NCBI GenBank assembly: GCA_016716605.1
Contig: JADJWA010000001.1
Coordinates: 3,083,001 to 3,147,000, forward strand
DNA: 64,000 nucleotides
Direction of reading: 5' to 3'
Source of the DNA: Flavobacteriales bacterium
GTDB lineage: Bacteria > Bacteroidota > Bacteroidia > Flavobacteriales_F > PHOS-HE28
A program made the position numbers and the translations under genes. The notes beneath the pieces are model-generated. The model saw only the letters and a list, made by a program, of their open reading frames with translations, ran no database searches and was not told the DNA's origin. Below, in pieces: positions 59,423 to 64,000 of this stretch (its first letter is position 1; each line of letters begins with the position of its first letter).

Positions 59423-59656
59423 CACACGAATCCCACCACCGGCAAGAGCTTGGCTGTGATCTCCGTTGAACTGGAAGACGCAGCGATACTGCGCGTGAGC
59501 GACCCACAAGGGCGTTTGGTGAGCACCATACGTTTGAGTGCCGGCCAGCGGATCGTAGAGCTAGATCTGATGGGGCTTGCCGAAGGCTTGTACACCTGCG
59601 AACTTTTGAAGGGTGAATACAAGCTGGGTGTGACCAAACTTACTGTACAGCGGTAG
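59423..59656 (+). pseudogene. Orphan T9SS sorting domain left by tandem duplication
   Basis: A 77-codon frame reading HTNPTTGKSLAVISVELED to VTKLTVQR. It matches the last 77 residues of the 1394-aa protein (HPNPTTGKSW...VTKVTVQR) almost end to end but has no gene body, no signal peptide and only a TTG or GTG as possible start. It sits between the two paralogues with the same hairpin/promoter layout after it as after the full gene. It is a duplication scar, not a functional gene. Confidence 0.8.
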
Positions 59657-59665
59657 GAAGTAAGC

Positions 59666-59698
59666 CATGAGCGGCGCGCACCACGCGCGCCGCTCATG
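59666..59698 (+). terminator. Perfect 14-bp hairpin after the orphan sorting domain
   Basis: CATGAGCGGCGCGC pairs exactly with GCGCGCCGCTCATG around the loop ACCAC. It occupies the same place as the hairpin after the 1394-aa gene, though the stem sequence has changed while staying paired. There is no U tract. Confidence 0.55.
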
Positions 59699-59706
59699 TA
59701 CTTTCG
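59699..59706 (+). promoter_or_regulatory. -7 element of the second duplicated T9SS gene
   Basis: TACTTTCG follows directly on the hairpin, as in the first copy. Transcription is expected near 59713, about ten bases before the ATG at 59723. Confidence 0.45.
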
Positions 59707-59722
59707 TACAAGCCAAACTGCG

Positions 59723-61237
59723 ATGCGTTACGCTCTTTCCGTTGCCTTGCTTTTTCTGCTGCTCGAAGGGGTGCGTGCACAGACCACGTTCAACGTGGTA
59801 CGGGAGCATCCTAGCATTCTTTCCTATACCGGAGCCTCGAGCGTGAATGAATTGTCAGATGGGTATTTAATTTTCAGTTACGGCTGGTCACTGGATAGCG
59901 CTGTGGGAGCCGTGCAGATCGCCAAGTTCGATTTGGAGGGCAACTTCCAATGGGAGAAGGAGCATACGCGCGAACGCAACATCTATCCGGGCCTTGTCGA
60001 TCCAATAGCGCTTTCAGTCGATGGGGAATATGTGGCTGCGGTGGATGAGTACGGCGGAGCGGAACCCATTGTCACTTGGCTATATTGGTTCGATGCCAAT
60101 GGTGATACACTGCGCACACGCTTCTTCAAATCGGATAGCGCCTTCGTTGACGCCAACCACGGTACACGGCAATTGCTGGCGCTAGCGGACGGTGGCTACC
60201 TGCATTGCGGCTGGTGCGCGGTACCGCAGAATACGGGTTGCATCACACGCTTGGATAGCGCAGGAGGCATGCTCTGGGAACGCACCTATCCGGGCACCAA
60301 TTACATCCAGCAGGCCACGGAACTTCCAGATGGCGGCTTTGTCCTCGGCGGCTCCCGGCCCCCGAATGTGCCGCAAGACATGGCTGCGGTGATCCGCACG
60401 GACAGCGCAGGCAACGTGCAATGGGTGCGCTACCATGGGCTGCATGCGATCACGAGCGGCAAGAAAGCGATCGTAAAGGACGATGGTACCATTCTAATGG
60501 CAGGTGGATGGAAATCCGACCCGGACGTGCAGACCTATGACAGCTGGCCATCGGTGTACAAGTACGCTCCAGACGGAACCTTCCTGGCCAGGAAGGATTA
60601 CTACTACAGCTACAACGCCCAGGCGAGCTTCATCCTGGACAAGGCCGATAGCCACTATTGGCTTGTTGGCGGCATGTTCCAGTATTTCATTGATCCTGAT
60701 GGGGTGACGACCCTCTATGAGTTGGACGAGAACCTCGATTCGCTGTGGATGCGGCGCTACTACTACTACACGCCGGATGATGCCGAGAGCTTCGCCTATT
60801 GCGTGCGCTCAACTAGTGACGGCGGGTTGATCATGTGCGGTTCAACACGCCAAGGAGTTACGGATCCCCTGCCCTACCTGCAGAGCAACTGGCTCATCAA
60901 GCTCGATAGCTACGGTTGCCTGGTACCCGGCTGCCAGAGCGTGGGCATAAAGGAAGTAGCACTGGGCTTGAACGAATACCTCAGCGTTTCGCCCAACCCT
61001 GTGGCGCAAGAGCAGCCGCTGCGCGTGAGCTTCGATCCGCCTGCGGGGTTTGCGGCCAAAGGGCCTTTGCGCTTGGTGGTTTTGGGTGCACAGGGCAAGC
61101 AAGTGCAAGAGCAAACCATGCCGCAGGGCCTTTCCGCTTTCAACATTCAGCTTTCAGCTTTCCCCACCGGCCTTTACTACCTGCACCTCACCGATGGCAC
61201 GCGTTGGCTGGCGGGTGCGAAAGTGGTGGTGGAGTAG
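59723..61237 (+). CDS. T9SS-exported protein with repeat-type beta-propeller-like domain, copy B
   Basis: A 504-residue paralogue of the gene at 57879, aligned over its whole length. It has a signal peptide (LSVALLFLLLEGVRAQ), the same blade-like repeats (LPDGGFVLGGS, VIRTDSAGNVQWVRYHG, STSDGGLIMCGSTRQG) and a type A T9SS tail with LNEYLSVSPNPVAQEQPL and LAGAKVVVE. Near the end it differs in a short segment (SAFNIQLSAFPTGLYYLHL), where copy A has unrelated residues between conserved flanks. The ATG at 59723 gives the signal peptide. Confidence 0.87.
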   Translation: MRYALSVALLFLLLEGVRAQTTFNVVREHPSILSYTGASSVNELSDGYLIFSYGWSLDSAVGAVQIAKFDLEGNFQWEKEHTRERNIYPGLVDPIALSVDGEYVAAVDEYGGAEPIVTWLYWFDANGDTLRTRFFKSDSAFVDANHGTRQLLALADGGYLHCGWCAVPQNTGCITRLDSAGGMLWERTYPGTNYIQQATELPDGGFVLGGSRPPNVPQDMAAVIRTDSAGNVQWVRYHGLHAITSGKKAIVKDDGTILMAGGWKSDPDVQTYDSWPSVYKYAPDGTFLARKDYYYSYNAQASFILDKADSHYWLVGGMFQYFIDPDGVTTLYELDENLDSLWMRRYYYYTPDDAESFAYCVRSTSDGGLIMCGSTRQGVTDPLPYLQSNWLIKLDSYGCLVPGCQSVGIKEVALGLNEYLSVSPNPVAQEQPLRVSFDPPAGFAAKGPLRLVVLGAQGKQVQEQTMPQGLSAFNIQLSAFPTGLYYLHLTDGTRWLAGAKVVVE

Positions 61238-61282
61238 CGTGCTTATTGCGGCAGCCAAAAGTTGCGAAAAGCATGCGTCGTT

Positions 61283-61324
61283 GCGCGTAGCCGCAGGTTC
61301 ATCTGCCGGAGGCAGGCCACGCGC
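61283..61324. terminator. Hairpin between converging genes
   Basis: GCGCGT-A-GCC (61283-61292) pairs with GGC-C-ACGCGC (61315-61324) across one mismatch, with a smaller CTGCC-GGA-GGCAG hairpin inside. It lies in the 119-bp gap between the converging T9SS and cdsA genes, where a two-way terminator is expected. Nothing else was found in the gap. Confidence 0.4.
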
Positions 61325-61356
61325 AGTAGGGCTTTCGCGAAGCTGAATCTCCGAAC

Positions 61357-62163
61357 TCAACCGAGCAGCAGCGCGATCACCACCATCACGGGCGCCGCAA
61401 GCAGGTATCCATCGAAGCGGTCGAGCACGCCGCCGTGGCCGGGCATGATGGTGCCGCTGTCCTTAACGCCTGCCGCGCGCTTCATGGCGCTCTCGAGCAG
61501 GTCGCCGATGGTGGCGCTGAAAGTGATGAAGGGGGCTGCGATGAGCCAAGTAGAAGGCTCGAGCTCATGATCGATCCAGCGCGCGACCACCCATGCCGCC
61601 ACGATGGTGAGCACGAGGCCGCCCAACAGTCCCTCGACGGTCTTGCCGGGGCTCACGCTGGGCATCAGCTTGGTGCGGCCGATGGCGCGCCCCAGCAGAT
61701 AGGCACCGGTGTCATTCGCCCAGAGGAGCAGCATGAAGCCGACCAGGATATTGCCCTCCATCGCCATGAACGGTGCGCAGGCCATGGGCAGAGCGATCAG
61801 CAGGACCGAAACAGCGAGCTGGCCGATGGCGGTGGCGATCGCGGTCGGCGCGGTGCGCAGCACAGCCACGAACGCGATGAGCATGGCGCCGATGACGATG
61901 GCGATCGCCACCGGGAAATGCGGGTCTGGGAAAGCGAAGAGCCACGCCCAAGCAGCGTAGCAGGCCGCAGTCAGCGCGATGCCGATGATCATGGGCGGTG
62001 CAGCCTCTTTGCCACGCCAGTGCAAACGGTGCCATTCGCGCGCTGCCAGGGCCGCTATCACCAGGAAGAGCAGCGCTGTGACCTGATGCCCCGACCACGC
62101 CGCGCCCAGCACCAGCGCCGCATACACGGCACCGCTGCCAGCGCGGATCGCGATCTCCTTCAC
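61357..62163 (-). CDS. cdsA: Phosphatidate cytidylyltransferase
   Basis: Makes CDP-diacylglycerol, the precursor of all phospholipids. The 268-residue integral membrane protein has about seven hydrophobic segments and the family signature near the C-terminus, SAMKRAAGVKDSGTIMPGHGGVLDRFD. LLWANDTGAYLLGRAIGRTKL and SPGKTVEGLLGG also fit. The start overlaps the DUF2007 gene by four bases, in an ftsH-DUF2007-cdsA run. Confidence 0.97.
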   Translation of the reverse strand: MKEIAIRAGSGAVYAALVLGAAWSGHQVTALLFLVIAALAAREWHRLHWRGKEAAPPMIIGIALTAACYAAWAWLFAFPDPHFPVAIAIVIGAMLIAFVAVLRTAPTAIATAIGQLAVSVLLIALPMACAPFMAMEGNILVGFMLLLWANDTGAYLLGRAIGRTKLMPSVSPGKTVEGLLGGLVLTIVAAWVVARWIDHELEPSTWLIAAPFITFSATIGDLLESAMKRAAGVKDSGTIMPGHGGVLDRFDGYLLAAPVMVVIALLLG

Positions 62164-62375
62164 GCTTGGTCCGGTTTGCCCACTTCGTGAAGGGCGCGCA
62201 GCAGATCGCCGCGGCGCACATGCACGGCAGCTTGCGCAAGCGGCGGGTAAGCGCTGGATCCGTTGTCGACCACGACGGCCTCGATCCCATGCTCCTCCAA
62301 CCGACCGCGCACCAATTCCGCTTCAGCGCGCGATGCCGCTTGGAACACCGGTGCCCAGTCGGTGGCGGCGTGCAT
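62160..62375 (-). CDS. DUF2007 family small protein
   Basis: A 71-residue cytoplasmic protein starting DWAPVFQAASRAEAELVRGRL with EEHGIEAVVVDNGS, the pattern of DUF2007 (putative signal-transducing domain related to PII/ferredoxin-like folds). Its start shares a base with the ftsH stop (TGATG) and its end overlaps the cdsA start, so all three are translated in step. Confidence 0.85.
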   Translation of the reverse strand: MHAATDWAPVFQAASRAEAELVRGRLEEHGIEAVVVDNGSSAYPPLAQAAVHVRRGDLLRALHEVGKPDQA

Positions 62376-64000
62376 CAGCCGGCTACTTGTTCGGAGGATT
62401 CCGAGCTGCCCAGCGCCGGTGCATCGGTCGCAGGGACTGCCGGCGTGCCGTTGGTCTTGCCGTTGGCCGCAGGCGCGGCGACCTGGAAGGGGCGATTCCC
62501 GAAGATCTTCTCCAGATCCTCCTTGAAGATCACCTCTTTCACCAACAGCTGGTTGGCCAGGGCGGTGAGCTTGTCCTTGTTCTCCGAGAGGATGCGCTTC
62601 GCCCGCTGATACTGGCCCTCGATGATCTTGCTCACCTCCTCGTCGATGGTCTGCGAGGTCCGCTCGCTGTAGGGCTTGCCGAAGCTGTATTCGCTCTGGC
62701 CGCTGCTGTCGTAGTAGCTCACATTGCCCAGCTTATCGTTCAGGCCATAGATGGTGACCATGGCATAGGCCTGCTTGGTCACCTTCTCCAGGTCGCTGAG
62801 GGCGCCGGTGCTCACCTTGCCGTACATGACATCCTCCGCGGCGCGGCCACCGAGTGCGGCGCACATCTCATCGAGCATCTGCTCCGCCGTGGTGAGGTGG
62901 CGCTCATCGGGCAGGTACCAGGCCGCACCGAGCGAGCGCCCGCGCGGCACGATGGTAACCTTCACCAGGGGCGAGGCATGCTCCACCAGCCAGCTCACGG
63001 TGGCGTGGCCGGCCTCGTGGTAAGCGATGGCCTTCTTCTCATCGTCGGTGATGATCTTGTTCTTCTTCTCCAAGCCGCCGATCACGCGGTCCACGGCGTC
63101 AAGGAAATCCTGCTTGGCCACCTCGGTCTTCTTCTTGCGCGCGGCGATGAGTGCGGCCTCGTTGCAGATGTTGGCCAGGTCCGCTCCGCTAAAGCCGGGC
63201 GTCTGGCGCGCGAGGAAGCTCACATCAACCGTCTTCTCGAGCTTCAAGGGCTTCAGGTGCACCTTGAGGATCGCCTCCCGCTCGTTGAGGTCGGGCATGT
63301 CCACGAAGATCTGGCGGTCGAAACGGCCCGGGCGCATCAAGGCGCGGTCGAGCACATCGGCGCGGTTGGTGGCGCCGATGAGGATCACGCCGCTGTTGGT
63401 GCCGAAGCCATCCATCTCGGTGAGCAGCTGGTTCAGCGTGTTCTCGCGCTCGTCGTTGGCGCCCATGCTCACGCTACGGCCGCGCGCGCGCCCGATGGCA
63501 TCGATCTCATCGATGAAGATGATGCTGGGCGCCTTTTCCTTGGCCTGCTTGAAGAGGTCGCGCACGCGGCTGGCGCCAACGCCCACGAACATCTCCACGA
63601 AGTCGGAGCCGCTGAGGCTGAAGAAGGGCACGCTGGCTTCGCCGGCAATGGCCTTCGCGAGCAGGGTCTTGCCGGTGCCCGGAGGCCCTACCAGCAGCGC
63701 GCCCTTGGGGATCTTGGCGCCGAGGTCGGTGTAGCGCTTGGGGGTCTTGAGGAAATCGACGATCTCCTGCAATTCCTCCTTCGCCTCAGAAAGCCCGGCC
63801 ACATCGTTGAAGGTGACGTTGGTGGTCTTGCCGCCCTCGAAGACCTGCGCCCGGCTCTTGCCGATGTTGAAGATCTGGCCGCCCGGACCGCCGCCGCCGC
63901 CGATGCGCCGCATCACGAAGATCCAGATGAGGATCATGGCGCCGAAGAGCACGATGTAATAGATGGCCTCGCGGCCCCAGTTCTCCTGCGTCTCGTACTC
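62375..64000 (-). CDS. ftsH: ATP-dependent zinc metalloprotease FtsH (5' end outside window)
   Basis: Membrane AAA+ protease that degrades unassembled or damaged membrane and regulatory proteins. The frame is open to the right edge, so the N-terminus is missing. Visible are the second membrane helix (IVLFGAMILIWIFVM), Walker A VGPPGTGKTLLAKAIAG, Walker B IIFIDEIDAIG, the second region of homology GATNRADVLDRALMRPGRFD and the zinc motif HEAGHAT. The C-terminus ends in a low-complexity Ala/Pro/Ser tail (AAPAANGKTNGTPAV). Downstream it is coupled to DUF2007 and cdsA. Confidence 0.97.
   Translation of the reverse strand, partial: EYETQENWGREAIYYIVLFGAMILIWIFVMRRIGGGGGPGGQIFNIGKSRAQVFEGGKTTNVTFNDVAGLSEAKEELQEIVDFLKTPKRYTDLGAKIPKGALLVGPPGTGKTLLAKAIAGEASVPFFSLSGSDFVEMFVGVGASRVRDLFKQAKEKAPSIIFIDEIDAIGRARGRSVSMGANDERENTLNQLLTEMDGFGTNSGVILIGATNRADVLDRALMRPGRFDRQIFVDMPDLNEREAILKVHLKPLKLEKTVDVSFLARQTPGFSGADLANICNEAALIAARKKKTEVAKQDFLDAVDRVIGGLEKKNKIITDDEKKAIAYHEAGHATVSWLVEHASPLVKVTIVPRGRSLGAAWYLPDERHLTTAEQMLDEMCAALGGRAAEDVMYGKVSTGALSDLEKVTKQAYAMVTIYGLNDKLGNVSYYDSSGQSEYSFGKPYSERTSQTIDEEVSKIIEGQYQRAKRILSENKDKLTALANQLLVKEVIFKEDLEKIFGNRPFQVAAPAANGKTNGTPAVPATDAPALGSSESSEQVAG

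Larger units (their letters stand above)
57579..61237 (+). repeat. Diverged tandem duplication of about 1.8 kb
   Basis: Unit A (57579-59420) and unit B (59423-61237) each contain, in order, a T9SS sorting-domain end, a hairpin, a -7 box and a complete paralogous gene. The coding parts are recognisably parallel throughout. The junction falls just after the stop of the first paralogue. Confidence 0.8.

Overview
The window looks like part of the chromosome of a high-GC Bacteroidota, most likely a Flavobacteriales-type lineage. Three things point there: secreted proteins end in type IX secretion (T9SS) type A sorting domains; many genes lie behind Bacteroidota -7 elements (TAnnTTTG or TAnnTTCG) and lack Shine-Dalgarno-like leaders; and local gene groupings such as a coiled-coil gene with zapA and rny, or rpsT near radC, suit this group. 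No insertion sequence, prophage or CRISPR array was seen. One tRNA gene, Arg(CCG), is present. The low-stop, GC-rich sequence produces many long antisense reading frames, which were discarded.

Layout: 1-5.2 kb holds an AT-hook-like basic protein, the selenium pair selD/selU (tRNA 2-selenouridine synthesis), a small hypothetical, a PIN-PhoH ATPase and a short helical-repeat protein. 5.2-18.7 kb is a tightly coupled surface-glycan cluster: an ABC-2 exporter (Wzm/Wzt with C-terminal substrate domain), sugar or FkbM-type methyltransferases, a glycosyltransferase-methyltransferase fusion, a polysaccharide deacetylase, five more glycosyltransferases including a GT17 member, an O-antigen ligase/polymerase and a DegT sugar aminotransferase. 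Most of its genes overlap by ATGA or TGATG. 18.7-29.3 kb holds a GCS2-like ligase, a LamG secreted protein, then a long leftward run: DUF493, two small envelope proteins, tpiA, prmA, a 1504-residue exported protein of unknown function and a PhnP-like hydrolase. 29.4-32.0 kb is a secreted protein followed by an ECF sigma factor and a membrane anti-sigma-like partner.

32.0-38.5 kb (minus strand) is the most striking segment. A complete D-alanylation operon, dltC-dltD-dltX-dltB-dltA, is fused by start/stop overlap to the housekeeping rny gene behind a ZapB-like gene and zapA. It includes a 47-residue DltX that is easily missed. DltB carries Asn where MBOAT acyltransferases have the invariant Trp-His-Gly histidine. 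Teichoic acids are not expected in this phylum, so the acceptor is unknown.

38.6-52.9 kb mixes envelope and housekeeping genes: M23 peptidase, YiiX-like peptidase, a frameshifted lipoprotein GDPD, tRNA-Arg, a TagA/WecG glycosyltransferase, a short polyprenyl glycosylphosphotransferase lacking its N-terminal membrane domain, rpsT, radC, UDP-GlcNAc 2-epimerase, a second deacetylase, a FemAB/GNAT-like protein, upp, yjjG, psd and a GT4 enzyme. These probably feed the same cell-surface glycan and lipid economy.

52.9-61.3 kb is a surface-protein locus. An XRE regulator ends in a 14-G tract. Next to it is an array of helically phased CGCATG dyads, a 1394-residue beta-helix T9SS protein, and two paralogous T9SS proteins that arose by a tandem duplication that left an orphan sorting domain between them. 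The window closes with cdsA, a DUF2007 gene and ftsH, which runs off the right edge.
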